The notes beneath the pieces were generated by a model. It worked only from the letters and a program-made list of their open reading frames with translations. It ran no database searches and was not told where the DNA came from. From Acidobacteriota bacterium (GTDB lineage Bacteria; Acidobacteriota; Blastocatellia; Pyrinomonadales; Pyrinomonadaceae), in NCBI GenBank assembly GCA_029781855.1, contig JAKOVX010000048.1, forward strand, positions 81,499-145,498: a stretch of 64,000 nt of DNA, in the 5' to 3' direction. How positions within the stretch are numbered: the first letter of the stretch is position 1; each line of letters starts with the position of its first letter. The position numbers and the translations under genes were made by a program. This document shows, piece by piece, positions 8,334 through 17,023 of the stretch.

Positions 8334-9595
8334 GATTTGGCCCCGTTATTATCGACCATTAAGGAAATGAAATCCGCGATCTTTTCCGCCGGCTCGTCAC
8401 CCAGAGCCATACGTTTTGCTCCGATTACCGCGTCGGAAATATTGTCGGCCCTGGACTTAAACCTATTGTCCCGAACAACCAGATCGGCGATCACTCGACG
8501 TTCAAGGAACTCGCGTCCTGGCTCCTCGTTGTTCTCAACTGATTCCAGAAAGTCGGCTGGAACAGTGTGGTTCTTGATGCGGACGTGGAGTGCACCGGTG
8601 ATCTTCGTTGCCAATTCACGGATCTTCTGGAGTTCAAGCAGTGAATTCGGAATTCCGAGTTGCCCGCGAATCGATATTTCGATTATCGGCCGCGGCTTGC
8701 CCGATTCAGCGGGTCGGGCTTCGATCTCGATCATCTTTCTCAGATCTTCTGTTATCAACTTGGCATCGCTGTAATTCGAGACGTTGAATTGTAGTTGTTG
8801 AAAGGGACGGTAGTGATAGTCCTCGATGTGATGGGCCGTAACCTGATTTTCCTCGTTGACCTCGACCAGAAATGCACCTCGGGTCTCGCGAAATTCGGAG
8901 ATGTTGGTGATCTCGATCGAGCCTGGATTAAATGCCCAGTTATCTATTTCGTAGTGTTTGTGCGTATGACCGAGCCCGACGTAATCAGTTACTTCCTTTA
9001 ATTCTTTGAGTGCCGATAGAGACAATGCGGGAATCGGATGCATTTGGTGGCCCTCCACATCCGTATGGAGCATAAGGATATGAAAAGCATCGTCTCGGCG
9101 ATTTTCGCCGATCGCGGATGTCAGCATCGGAATTGCCCAATTACCCGATGCTCCGTACCAATCCGATCCGAATATCCGGGCCCGTCCAATATCTATGTAT
9201 CCACCTTTTCGCTTGGCCGGATCCCAAGGGAGGTATGTTATTTTGCCGTTTGCCGGGACTGGTTCGAGCAGGATCATCAAATCCCACGCCGCAAGCGAAC
9301 GAAGCCAGCTGAATTCATTATCGGTATGCTTTTGATCGTGATTACCTTCGATCGAAATGACCGGAATGCCGGCTTCCTTCAACATCTTCAGGCCTTCGAC
9401 CGCGTAATTCATCGTCTCCGGCGGTACTGAACGCTTGTGGAAGAAATCGCCGCACATAATAACAAAATCTACCTGCTCGCCTATCGCATAGCGTCGCAGA
9501 ACATCGACCCACGCGTCAAAGAAGTCGCGTGGACTCTCGGTCAACTGATACCTTGTGCATCCCAGATGCACATCGGAGATATGCAGAAATTTCAT
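8330..9595 (-). CDS. sbcD: SbcD/Mre11-type DNA repair exonuclease subunit
   Basis: 421 residues. The N-terminal half is a calcineurin-like metallophosphoesterase with the metal-binding motifs in order: ISDVHLG (near residue 6), CGDFFHKRS (near 48), EGNHDQKH (near 82), LMLHTDVEGHQ and GLGHTHKHYE. The capping and C-terminal regions follow. SbcD is the nuclease of the SbcCD complex, which opens hairpins and resects DNA ends with the SMC-like ATPase SbcC. No SbcC gene is adjacent; the only coupled gene is the LON-domain protein downstream. SbcD identity is well supported, but whether it pairs with a distant SbcC is unknown. Confidence 0.85.
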   Translation of the reverse strand: MKFLHISDVHLGCTRYQLTESPRDFFDAWVDVLRRYAIGEQVDFVIMCGDFFHKRSVPPETMNYAVEGLKMLKEAGIPVISIEGNHDQKHTDNEFSWLRSLAAWDLMILLEPVPANGKITYLPWDPAKRKGGYIDIGRARIFGSDWYGASGNWAIPMLTSAIGENRRDDAFHILMLHTDVEGHQMHPIPALSLSALKELKEVTDYVGLGHTHKHYEIDNWAFNPGSIEITNISEFRETRGAFLVEVNEENQVTAHHIEDYHYRPFQQLQFNVSNYSDAKLITEDLRKMIEIEARPAESGKPRPIIEISIRGQLGIPNSLLELQKIRELATKITGALHVRIKNHTVPADFLESVENNEEPGREFLERRVIADLVVRDNRFKSRADNISDAVIGAKRMALGDEPAEKIADFISLMVDNNGAKS

Positions 9596-9742
9596 AGTTA
9601 GACTTTATCATAGGGGCCAAATCCGCCAAGGCGGTCGGGTAAGATCTGGCTGTCGTCCAAAACTCTGCCGACGTCTGGAGTTAATTCGGCAAATGTCCGA
9701 CGGTTCTGCCGAGCGATCGAGCTTTATGATAAATTCAGCATT

Positions 9743-10552
9743 ATGAATAAGGTCGTGCTAATAACTGGTGCCTCGAGCGGTATTGGGAAAGAAACCGCAA
9801 AACTGTTCCAGTCAAAGAACTGGAACGTCGCTGCAACGATGCGATCCCCTGAGAAGGCCGATGATTTGCAGGGTATTACGGACATCGAGTGCTTGCCCCT
9901 GGATGTAACTGATCCCGTGTCGATCCGCTCAGCAATCCTTTCCGCTATTGATAAGTTCGGACGAATTGACGCAATTGTAAATAATGCCGGCTACGCGGTT
10001 GTCGGACCGTTCGAGGCCGCGACGACTCAGGAAATTAAAAGGCAGATGCAAACGAATGTTTACGGCGTGATGAATGTTTGCCGTGAAATACTACCCATAT
10101 TCCGCGAGCAGAAGGGAGGTGTCATAGTTAACATCTCGTCTATGGGCGGACGTATCACGTTTCCTCTGTACAGTATCTATCACGCTTCAAAGTGGGCGGT
10201 CGAGGGTTTTTCTGAATCGTTGCAGTACGAGGTAAAAGATTTCGGCATAAAGATCAAGATCATTGAGCCGGGCCCGATAAAGACTGACTTCTACGAGCGT
10301 TCGATGACAGTCGCGAAGAAAGACGGTTTGACCGCATACGATAGGTTTGTCGCAAGGGCAATGCCGAATTTGCAAAGAGCCGGAGAGACCGCACCAAACG
10401 GTACCGTTGTAGCGGGGACCATTTACCAGGCAGTAACCGACGAGTCCTGGAAACTACGTTATTCTGTCAATTCCAGAGCCATCCTTACCCTCAGACGCTT
10501 GCTTCCGGACAGTATATTTCTGCCGCTGATCAAAAGAGTCGTTTTGAGATAG
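9743..10552 (+). CDS. Short-chain dehydrogenase/reductase (SDR)
   Basis: 269 residues with the full classical SDR pattern: TGASSGIG nucleotide-binding loop at 7-14, a conserved Asp at the end of the third strand (LPLDVTD), NNAGYA near 82, catalytic serine in NISSMGG, and YHASK (Tyr and Lys) near 150. The C-terminal PGPIKTDFYE motif resembles the subgroup with 17-beta-hydroxysteroid-dehydrogenase-like members. The substrate cannot be inferred. The gene stands alone, with a weak hairpin-plus-T-tract downstream. Confidence 0.9.
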   Translation: MNKVVLITGASSGIGKETAKLFQSKNWNVAATMRSPEKADDLQGITDIECLPLDVTDPVSIRSAILSAIDKFGRIDAIVNNAGYAVVGPFEAATTQEIKRQMQTNVYGVMNVCREILPIFREQKGGVIVNISSMGGRITFPLYSIYHASKWAVEGFSESLQYEVKDFGIKIKIIEPGPIKTDFYERSMTVAKKDGLTAYDRFVARAMPNLQRAGETAPNGTVVAGTIYQAVTDESWKLRYSVNSRAILTLRRLLPDSIFLPLIKRVVLR

Positions 10553-10575
10553 GTAATTACTCCGAAACGTGGCAC

Positions 10576-10608
10576 AATCAAAATATCTTTGATTCTTTCC
10601 TTTTTTTG
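10576..10608 (+). terminator. Possible terminator after the SDR gene
   Basis: AATCAAA at 10576-10582 pairs with TTTGATT at 10588-10594 across a 5-base loop, followed by CTTTCCTTTTTTT. The stem is AT-only in most positions, so it would be weak. Confidence 0.45.
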
Positions 10609-10683
10609 AGATCCATTCGCCCCACACATTACGTGCCCGCTACCGGCAACGGCGGCCTCGTTTGAGCTAACCTGGCCCAACTC

Positions 10684-12240
10684 ATGAAGATACTTCTATA
10701 TAATCCGGATAACGGTATTACGCGCAATTTCATGCCACACCTTTGGATGTTCCTTCTTCAGTCGTTAACTCCGGCTGGTCACGAGGTCGTCTTGATCGAT
10801 GGCAATGCGAAGGCAATGACGAGGCCCGAACTGGTCCAATTTTGCAAAGACGAGAATATTGGGCTGGTTGGTATAGGTGCGATGACTCGAATGGTCGCGC
10901 GTGCATATAAAGTGGCCGATGCTCTACGAGACGCGGGATTCAAGGTCGTAATGGGCGGCCCACACGTTACGGAATGCCCCGACGAAGCTCTTGGACGTGA
11001 CGGCGGCCCAAAGCACGCTGATGCGGTCGCTCTCGGCGAAGCCGATGACTATTGGGCTCAGATCGTCGTTGACGCGGCAAATGGCAACCTAAAGGACACA
11101 TATCAGCCTAAGGTTGATGAAAAGGGCAATGACTATAAGCCAAGTTTACAGGAATATCCGCATATTCCCTGGGAAACCCTCGACCTCGAGCAGTTTTCGC
11201 TGGTTCCAAAATTCTTGCAATCCACAATGTCGAAATTCGGTGCGGGCTGGGGAAAGTTCTTTGTCGTTCCGATCGAGACTGGCCGTGGTTGCCCCTACGG
11301 GTGCGAATTTTGCACGGTCACCGGGTTCTTTGGAGATTCGATTCGTTTTCGTACCAATGAAAGCGTTATCGAGGAGTTGTTGCGGCTTAAAGCAAGGGCG
11401 AAGGATGAGCGAGGACAGATTGCCGTCTTTTTCATCGACGATAACCTGGCGATCAACAAGAAACGGCTCAAATCGCTACTTCGAGATATGATCGCAGCCG
11501 GTGCACAAATGCCGTGGGTGGCCCAGATCAGTGCAAACCTCCTAGCCGACGAAGAACTCGTGGACCTAATTGCCGACGCCGGAGGCAAGTGGATATTCAT
11601 CGGGATGGAATCGATCGATCCTGCCAATATGGCGGATGTAAACAAAACATTCTCGAAACCTGCAAATTATCAGTCGGTTCTCGACGGCCTCGCCCGTCGC
11701 AATATTTTCGCGATCACATCGTTTATCTTCGGGATGGACAACGATACGGTCGGAGTAGCGGATCGGACAGTCGATGAGATTGAGAGTTGGGCACCGGGTC
11801 TGCCGGTATTTGGTCAATTGACGCCGTTCCCTTCGACGCCGCTTTACACTCGATTGCAAGAGGCCGGACGTCTGCATCGGCCAAAGCACTGGCTCGAATT
11901 CGCTCCCTTTGTAATGGCGCACAATCCTTTGAAAATGACGATCGATGACGCCAAGCAAGAGACGTTTGACGCATGGTCTCGTTCGTATAGCCCAGATAGA
12001 AATTACGAAGCGATCATGTCGATCCGTTCGGCCCCGATCGATGTGCGTATAAGCCATCTTGTAGCGAGGCTATTCTTCCGTGGAATCTATTTTCCGCAGA
12101 TGAGTAAAAAGGCATGGCTTGGGTTGCTGTTTGCGAACCGCCGATCGATCCTTAGCCTTAGCGGCGAAGGGTTTAGGACCTGGCGAGCATTTCGCAAGCG
12201 TCGGCGGATCGAGTCGCGGGCCATTCAAACCGCCCAGTAA
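10684..12240 (+). CDS. B12-binding-domain radical SAM protein
   Basis: 518 residues. Residues 1-145 form a cobalamin-binding-like Rossmann domain (LIDGNAKAM, GIGAMTRM, MGGPHVTECPDEAL). The radical SAM core follows, with the cluster-binding CxxxCxxC in GRGCPYGCEFCTVTGFFG near residues 201-216. The C-terminal 130 residues are family-specific. Members of this class carry out methylations, ring formation or rearrangements in lipid, hopanoid and natural product pathways, with a [4Fe-4S] cluster, SAM and often B12. The close family is not identifiable by eye and there is no pathway neighbour. Confidence 0.85.
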   Translation: MKILLYNPDNGITRNFMPHLWMFLLQSLTPAGHEVVLIDGNAKAMTRPELVQFCKDENIGLVGIGAMTRMVARAYKVADALRDAGFKVVMGGPHVTECPDEALGRDGGPKHADAVALGEADDYWAQIVVDAANGNLKDTYQPKVDEKGNDYKPSLQEYPHIPWETLDLEQFSLVPKFLQSTMSKFGAGWGKFFVVPIETGRGCPYGCEFCTVTGFFGDSIRFRTNESVIEELLRLKARAKDERGQIAVFFIDDNLAINKKRLKSLLRDMIAAGAQMPWVAQISANLLADEELVDLIADAGGKWIFIGMESIDPANMADVNKTFSKPANYQSVLDGLARRNIFAITSFIFGMDNDTVGVADRTVDEIESWAPGLPVFGQLTPFPSTPLYTRLQEAGRLHRPKHWLEFAPFVMAHNPLKMTIDDAKQETFDAWSRSYSPDRNYEAIMSIRSAPIDVRISHLVARLFFRGIYFPQMSKKAWLGLLFANRRSILSLSGEGFRTWRAFRKRRRIESRAIQTAQ

Positions 12241-12265
12241 ATATCTGTGGGTCAACAACTAAGAA

Positions 12266-12301
12266 TGGGCCCCCGCGGAACTCGGTTTTGTGGGGGCTTT
12301 T
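12266..12301 (+). terminator. Rho-independent terminator after the radical SAM gene
   Basis: GCCCCCGC pairs with GTGGGGGC (one G-T wobble) across a loop of about 12 bases and is followed directly by TTTTTCTTTCT on the plus strand. Confidence 0.8.
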
Positions 12302-12333
12302 TCTTTCTCATCGTACTAAATAAACGAGCTAAG

Positions 12334-13188
12334 CTAGTTGCTGGTAACCTGAACTCGTCCGAATTCGGTCAGCAGCGGACGCAAATGATTGACACAGTCT
12401 TCGTGGACAACGCCATTGGTCGCTAAAATACCATTAAGGTTTTGGAGTTCTGCCTGATCGTAAATAATTTCACCGCCAAAGATATCAGTGAATTTACCGC
12501 CTGCTTCCTCTAGAATGATTTGAGGAGCACATGAATCCCATATTTTCGTCCGTGGACTCGGATGAATATAAATGTCACAAGACTGGTCGGCGATCAACCC
12601 AACTTTGAGTCCGACAGAGCCGCGATTAACGATTTTAGAGAACCCAAAATGTTCGATGATGCGGCCCATTCGCGGGCTCTGATGATCGCGAGACATGGCG
12701 AGTGTCAAGTTGGAAAGCACCGTTTCCATTGACACTATCATCTGAACCGGCTCGCCTTCGTTGAGCACTCTGTAAGATCCGCTGCCCTTTACCGCATAGC
12801 TAAGTGAATCATGCACAGGCAAGAACACGACGCCAACCACTGGAACTCCTCCCCGAACAAGACCGATCTGCACCCCAAAATCTCCATCTTTCTTGACGAA
12901 GCCAGCAGTCCCATCGAGCGGATCAATGATCCAGAGTCTTTCGGCCGCAAGACGCCGTTCAATGTCATCGGCTTCCTCTTCGGAAAGTATAGCGTCATCG
13001 GGAAATGCTGCCTCCAGACCATCGACTATGATTCTGCTTGCTTCTTTGTCAGCGATCGTGACGGGCTCGTAATGATTGTCAACGCTCAGTTTTTGAATCG
13101 TCTCAAAATCAGTGATGTAGTGTTCTAAGATCCGTTTTCCGGAAAGGCGGGCGAGTGCGATCGCCGTTTCGAGCTCGTGTTCCAGCAT
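12334..13188 (-). CDS. CysQ/inositol monophosphatase family phosphatase
   Basis: 284 residues of the Mg-dependent, Li-sensitive phosphatase fold. The metal-binding glutamates lie in ILSEEEADD (near 65), the hallmark WIIDPLDGTAGFVKKDGDF (near 90-108) supplies two aspartates, and WDSCAPQIILEEAGG (near 215) supplies the last aspartate. The DGTAGF version and general layout favour 3'(2'),5'-bisphosphate nucleotidase (CysQ), which removes the PAP by-product of sulfate assimilation. Inositol- or fructose-phosphatase activity is not excluded. The gene is monocistronic on the minus strand. Confidence 0.85.
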   Translation of the reverse strand: MLEHELETAIALARLSGKRILEHYITDFETIQKLSVDNHYEPVTIADKEASRIIVDGLEAAFPDDAILSEEEADDIERRLAAERLWIIDPLDGTAGFVKKDGDFGVQIGLVRGGVPVVGVVFLPVHDSLSYAVKGSGSYRVLNEGEPVQMIVSMETVLSNLTLAMSRDHQSPRMGRIIEHFGFSKIVNRGSVGLKVGLIADQSCDIYIHPSPRTKIWDSCAPQIILEEAGGKFTDIFGGEIIYDQAELQNLNGILATNGVVHEDCVNHLRPLLTEFGRVQVTSN

Positions 13189-13236
13189 TACCTATAATCT
13201 AACATTTGAAATGCCGAAGTCGTAACTATTGGGAGC

Positions 13237-13527
13237 TTACGAGATATCGACCGCTTCCACGATGCCGCAGCGGGGACATACGAGAAATCGTCGTGTCTTG
13301 TCGGTCCAGCGAGCTAGGGCTTGTGACGTTAAGTCCGGGCTCTTATTTTCGGCCTCGCCCTCTTTGAAGAATCGTGGCAACGTGTGCTCAGAGACTGCTT
13401 CGGACACAAGTTCCTTATGGCAAGGTCGACAAACCCATCCATGACCTTCGTTGAAAAAGTCGTTTAATTCCGGCATCTGAGATCTAAGCGGCGTAACAAG
13501 GGGTTCCGCCGCCGAAATACTAGACAC
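13237..13527 (-). CDS. Small zinc-ribbon protein coupled to HtrA
   Basis: 96 residues, starting with GTG at 13527. The first G of this start is the last base of the TAG stop of the HtrA gene, so translation is probably coupled. Two CxxC pairs, WVCRPCHKEL near residue 32 and FLVCPRCGIVE near 85, would form one zinc ribbon around a less conserved middle. There is no signal peptide or membrane segment. The family is not recognised. Its fixed position behind a periplasmic protease gene is the only functional hint. Confidence 0.7.
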   Translation of the reverse strand: MSSISAAEPLVTPLRSQMPELNDFFNEGHGWVCRPCHKELVSEAVSEHTLPRFFKEGEAENKSPDLTSQALARWTDKTRRFLVCPRCGIVEAVDIS

Positions 13528-14738
13528 TACTGCGTTCGCCGGGTTGTCGACGATCCAACTCGGTTGGAACTACCGAGGAGTTTAACGGGAAGCGTTGTCG
13601 ACTTACCGTCTCGAATGAGTTCGATCCTTACTGTATCACCGATCTGGCGTTTGTCCAGAAATCGATAAAGGTCATCAAGGTCGTTCATCTTTTCGCCGTC
13701 GATCGAGGTAATGACATCACCGAGTGCCACGCTGCCAGTTGAGTCCTGCGACAATCCGCGAAGTCCGGCATTTGACGCGGTTGAACCTGGCACGACATTC
13801 CTGATGATAAGTCCGGACTGAACTGGCAAACGGTAACCTTGACTGATAAGCGATTCAACACTGATCAAATTTGCGCCGAGTTTTGGACGCATCACCTCTC
13901 CGTACTGGAGAAGCTGAGGTATCACCCTTTTGGCAATGCTCACCGGTATCGCAAAGCCCACTCCAACCGATCCGCCCGAGGGACCCAGAATTTGCGAATT
14001 AATTCCGATCATTTTTCCGTACTTATCAAGTAGTGGGCCGCCCGAGTTGCCTGGATTGATCGAGGCATCCGTCTGAATCGCTGCGTCGATCGGTCGCCCA
14101 TTCGGAGCTCCCGGCATGGGCTTCGAGCGGATCGGACGTTGTAAGCCAGATATCACTCCCGTCGTTAGAGTTCGGTCTAGCCCGAAGGGATTCCCGATCG
14201 CTAGCACTTTTTGACCAACTACCAACTTATCTGAATCACCCAACGGCACAACTGTCAGCCCAGGCGGTGGATCGATCTTGATGACAGCAAGGTCAGTGTC
14301 CGGGTCCCCGCCGACAACTGTCGCCGGATATGCCTTGTCACCACCAAAACTGACTGTAAGTTTGGTCGCTCCCTCAATTACGTGATAGTTGGTCAAAATA
14401 TCTCCGTTAGTGTCGATGACCGAACCCGAACCGTTACCACGCCCTTCTTCAATATCGCCCCACATATCCTGCTGGTACGATGTTGTGTTAATGAACGCAA
14501 CGCCCGGCGCGATTGCCTTATAGACTTCGATGTTATTTTGCTCATCAGTTACGGCAGACGGATTTGATATCTCCGGGGGAGCTTGCTCTGCAAACGCGTG
14601 GTTCGAATCGCCCTTAGCCTGCCAAAATCGCCCTAAATTGAACAAGAGTGCTGTCGCTCCGATCGCGATCAGCGCGGTTGCGAACGCTAACAATAGAATT
14701 TGTCTTGCACTCAGCTGATAGACTGATTTCGTTTTCAT
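13527..14738 (-). CDS. HtrA/DegP-like serine protease with one PDZ domain
   Basis: 403 residues. A single N-terminal hydrophobic segment (about 13-35) anchors or exports the protein. The trypsin-like domain has the complete triad: His in LTNYHVIEGA (H119), Asp in DPDTDLAVIKID (D149) and Ser in NPGNSGGPLLD (S232). One PDZ domain covers about 290-390 (GLRGLSQ, LGDVITSIDG). HtrA proteases degrade or refold damaged envelope proteins. With one PDZ and a membrane anchor it resembles DegS or the actinobacterial/cyanobacterial HtrA type more than DegP. Confidence 0.92.
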   Translation of the reverse strand: MKTKSVYQLSARQILLLAFATALIAIGATALLFNLGRFWQAKGDSNHAFAEQAPPEISNPSAVTDEQNNIEVYKAIAPGVAFINTTSYQQDMWGDIEEGRGNGSGSVIDTNGDILTNYHVIEGATKLTVSFGGDKAYPATVVGGDPDTDLAVIKIDPPPGLTVVPLGDSDKLVVGQKVLAIGNPFGLDRTLTTGVISGLQRPIRSKPMPGAPNGRPIDAAIQTDASINPGNSGGPLLDKYGKMIGINSQILGPSGGSVGVGFAIPVSIAKRVIPQLLQYGEVMRPKLGANLISVESLISQGYRLPVQSGLIIRNVVPGSTASNAGLRGLSQDSTGSVALGDVITSIDGEKMNDLDDLYRFLDKRQIGDTVRIELIRDGKSTTLPVKLLGSSNRVGSSTTRRTQ

Positions 14739-14830
14739 AATGCCTAAGTACTCCCGTTATCGAAAGAATAAAATATCAAAACTGTTCGTTTTGATGCGCA
14801 AAAAATCATCTCGCGTTGTGTAACCAAGTG

Positions 14831-14869
14831 CAAAAATATAGCCCGATGATTGCTTTAGAAGCATCGGGC
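14831..14869 (-). terminator. Minus-strand terminator after the DUF5658 gene
   Basis: On the minus strand GCCCGATG pairs with CATCGGGC across a 13-base loop (which has its own small GCTT/AAGC pairing) and is followed by TATATTTTTG. It lies 23 bases past the stop of the membrane protein gene. Confidence 0.75.
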
Positions 14870-14891
14870 CGTTGGTCGCTGTTGAGTATCG

Positions 14892-15257
14892 TCAAATAAA
14901 TATAGCCGCTGCATATAATGGCATATCGCCTTGGAACTGAAAAAGGCTATTCGAAATGTAACCAATGGCCGTCAGCCCTGTGAAAATGTGTACCACCATG
15001 AGCCCGAGGTACACGGCCAACGCTATTGTTACTCCGTATTTTGCCAGTGGCTTATTCCCTCCGCGAATCAGGACTATTGCAGTAATAGAGCCCATCAAAA
15101 GCTTAGCCGCAAGGAATGGGCCGTTACCTATCTCGAGAAGTGAGGCCATCAATTGATTCGATTCTGTCGCCACCCCGGTGCGTACCCAAAGGATCGTCAA
15201 CAGGGCATCGAGCAGGTTTAGTCCGAACAATAGCAGCGTCGGGACGGCAAGCGGCAT
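14892..15257 (-). CDS. Small integral membrane protein, DUF5658-like
   Basis: 121 residues from the ATG at 15257, which has a GGGAGA element about ten bases upstream; a TTG seven codons earlier is less likely. Four hydrophobic segments are visible (about 4-24, 45-65, 72-95, 98-115). The first contains LLFGLNLLDALLT followed by TESNQLMASLL, the pattern of DUF5658 (a conserved Asp in helix 1, then an E-x-N/NP loop). No function is established for this family. Confidence 0.7.
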   Translation of the reverse strand: MPLAVPTLLLFGLNLLDALLTILWVRTGVATESNQLMASLLEIGNGPFLAAKLLMGSITAIVLIRGGNKPLAKYGVTIALAVYLGLMVVHIFTGLTAIGYISNSLFQFQGDMPLYAAAIFI

Positions 15258-15589
15258 AAATCGTGTTTCTCCCGGCAAAATGTTGTTTAAACAAGCCCTT
15301 AAACGACTTGACCCCCGGGCCTTAAATTCCGGGGGTCAAGCAAAGGAAAGGGTCGTGAACTATCGAAAATCTACTCTTAACGATGAGAATATATTACTAA
15401 TCGCGTTCGGTTTCAATAAAATGAGATATTTTTATGAACACGCTCGAAAACTGAAGCCTTAACTCTCATTGCCGATAGACGATGCGATTTTTTCAAGCAA
15501 CGAAACATTGTCATTTTGTCTCAAAACGACAGTTTTTACTGACGGCTGGAACGGTCGTCCGGATCATTCAAGACACATTAACAATAATT
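15258..15589. other. Intergenic region between divergent genes
   Basis: About 330 bases separate the divergent DUF5658-like and LysM genes. The main feature is the perfect inverted repeat at 15307-15340. The right half is AT-rich and likely holds the LysM gene promoter, but I cannot assign boxes with confidence. Confidence 0.5.
15307..15340. repeat. Perfect 12-bp inverted repeat (possible operator)
   Basis: CTTGACCCCCGG (15307-15318) and its exact complement CCGGGGGTCAAG (15329-15340) are separated by 10 bases. Neither strand has a T-tract after the hairpin, so a terminator is unlikely. The position between two divergent genes suggests a dimeric regulator site or an RNA hairpin in a leader. 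Confidence 0.7.
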
Positions 15590-16507
15590 ATGAAAAGGCT
15601 AATTTCTTTAAGGAGTTTATTTTCCGTCCTTACGATACTGCTGTTGATTGGAACGTCCGATATACTTTCCCAAACGAAAAGGCCAGTTATTAGACATAAG
15701 TCGCCATCGAAGAAGGCGTCCACGCCGGCTGTACCGATGTACGCAGTAGCGGCTGGAACGACGATGCGGGTTAGACTCAATTCGATGCTTAGCTCGAAGG
15801 TCAACCAGGTGGGTGACACTTTTCTTGTGACTGTTACCGAGCCGGTATATTCAAGTACAGGTGTGGTAGTAATACCGGTCGGAAGTACGCTGACAGGCAA
15901 GGTTGTTGCGGTTACACCTGCGAAGAAAGGTGGCAATGTCGGCTCGATCGACGCGTCTTTCATCTCAGTTAATCTTCCGAACGGCCGCAGGAAGACGATC
16001 AACGGGTCGCTGTCCGAGCTTGATACGAGTACGGCAAAAAGCGATAACGAGGGAACCGCAAAAGGCGATCGAACCAACCACCGAAAAGTAAAGTTCATCG
16101 GCGGTGGCGGTGTCGGGGGTGCGATCCTGGGGGGAGCGATCGGAGGCGGCAAAGGTGCGCTGATCGGCGGTATAATCGGCGGCGTCGGCGGCCTAATTGC
16201 CGAACGTCAGACCAAGGGCGAGGAAGCGACGGTCAAGTCGGGCACGGAATTTGGGGTTTACTTGAATCAGTCCGTCTCGCTTCCGAGGTTTACGGAGGAG
16301 ACGGAGGCTCCGACGTCAAGCCGGACTGAATATCCTGCTTCCGCTGGTGAACGGACCTACGTAGTTCAGCCGGGGGATACGTTGTCAAAGATCAGCTTAC
16401 GCTTCTACGGCACGACCTCGCGGTACATGGACATTTATGAAGCCAACAGGGACCTGCTCAGTAGCCCCGCTAGTGTATCTGTCGGTCAGGAGCTAAGGAT
16501 CCCGTAA
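15590..16507 (+). CDS. Secreted LysM-domain protein with glycine-zipper segment
   Basis: 305 residues from the ATG at 15590, which is followed directly by a signal peptide (about 1-26, ending DILSQ). Residues about 48-150 are a beta-rich domain of a type seen in conjugation- and trafficking-related proteins (MRVRLNSMLSS, GSTLTGKVV). A Gly-rich zipper (about 160-200, GGAIGGGKGALIGG) can insert into or associate with membranes. A C-terminal LysM domain (about 256-305: YVVQPGDTLSKISLRFYG ... VGQELRIP) binds peptidoglycan-type glycans. The layout suggests an envelope-associated structural protein. Confidence 0.8.
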   Translation: MKRLISLRSLFSVLTILLLIGTSDILSQTKRPVIRHKSPSKKASTPAVPMYAVAAGTTMRVRLNSMLSSKVNQVGDTFLVTVTEPVYSSTGVVVIPVGSTLTGKVVAVTPAKKGGNVGSIDASFISVNLPNGRRKTINGSLSELDTSTAKSDNEGTAKGDRTNHRKVKFIGGGGVGGAILGGAIGGGKGALIGGIIGGVGGLIAERQTKGEEATVKSGTEFGVYLNQSVSLPRFTEETEAPTSSRTEYPASAGERTYVVQPGDTLSKISLRFYGTTSRYMDIYEANRDLLSSPASVSVGQELRIP

Positions 16508-16534
16508 TATCTTACAAATTCTTGAAAACCTTCC

Positions 16535-16560
16535 AGGCCGGACGCTGTCCGGCCTTTTCT
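16535..16560 (+). terminator. Rho-independent terminator after the LysM gene
   Basis: AGGCCGGAC and GTCCGGCCT form a perfect 9-bp stem with a 3-base loop, followed by TTTCT. It overlaps the last bases of the convergent PIN gene and may act on both strands. Confidence 0.8.
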
Positions 16561-17017
16561 ACGCGTGTACCAGGAACTCCGGCGTCACTATCACCGGTGA
16601 ATAAAATCCCGCCGCGGTATTGAAGAGCCGCAGACGGGCCTGTTTCCTGACGTTCGCGATGTGACCGAAGTTCCACGTGACCAGATAGTCGACTTTGTGA
16701 AACGAGGCCATCGCGACATGGACCGCGTCGGCGAGAAACTTACGGTGAAATATACCCCGTTCGATATAACCCTCGGCGAGGATAGCGACTTCCTCGGCTA
16801 GATCGAGCTGCTTTAGCGGTTTGATCAGGTTCAAGTACCCGGAACGATGTGGTTCGGCTATCCGTTCGAGTTCACGCTGGACAAGTATCGAACTGAGAAC
16901 TTCATACTCCGAGAGCTCATGCTCCCACCAGCGGATCGTGAGGTCACGGCGAAAAGGGTCACCGTTGTCGAGATATGCCCCGATGACCGAGGTTTCGAGA
17001 TAGAGGCTAGTTTTCAT
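16559..17017 (-). CDS. PIN-domain protein (VapC-like)
   Basis: 152 residues. The PIN pattern is visible: LYLETSVIGAYLD at the N-terminus (with Glu where most have Asp), a conserved Glu in QRELERI near 47, and ADAVHVAMAS near 97. PIN domains are Mg-dependent ribonucleases and often the toxin of VapBC pairs. No small antitoxin gene lies next to it. Instead it sits 6 bases behind the aspartyl protease gene, so a stand-alone or trans-paired role is possible. Confidence 0.8.
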   Translation of the reverse strand: MKTSLYLETSVIGAYLDNGDPFRRDLTIRWWEHELSEYEVLSSILVQRELERIAEPHRSGYLNLIKPLKQLDLAEEVAILAEGYIERGIFHRKFLADAVHVAMASFHKVDYLVTWNFGHIANVRKQARLRLFNTAAGFYSPVIVTPEFLVHA

Positions 17018-17023
17018 TTGGGG

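Noticed and set aside
15307..15340. Rho-independent terminator
   Set aside because: The perfect hairpin is not followed by a T-tract on either strand.
16559..17017. VapBC toxin-antitoxin pair
   Set aside because: A PIN protein is present, but no small antitoxin gene is found on either side.
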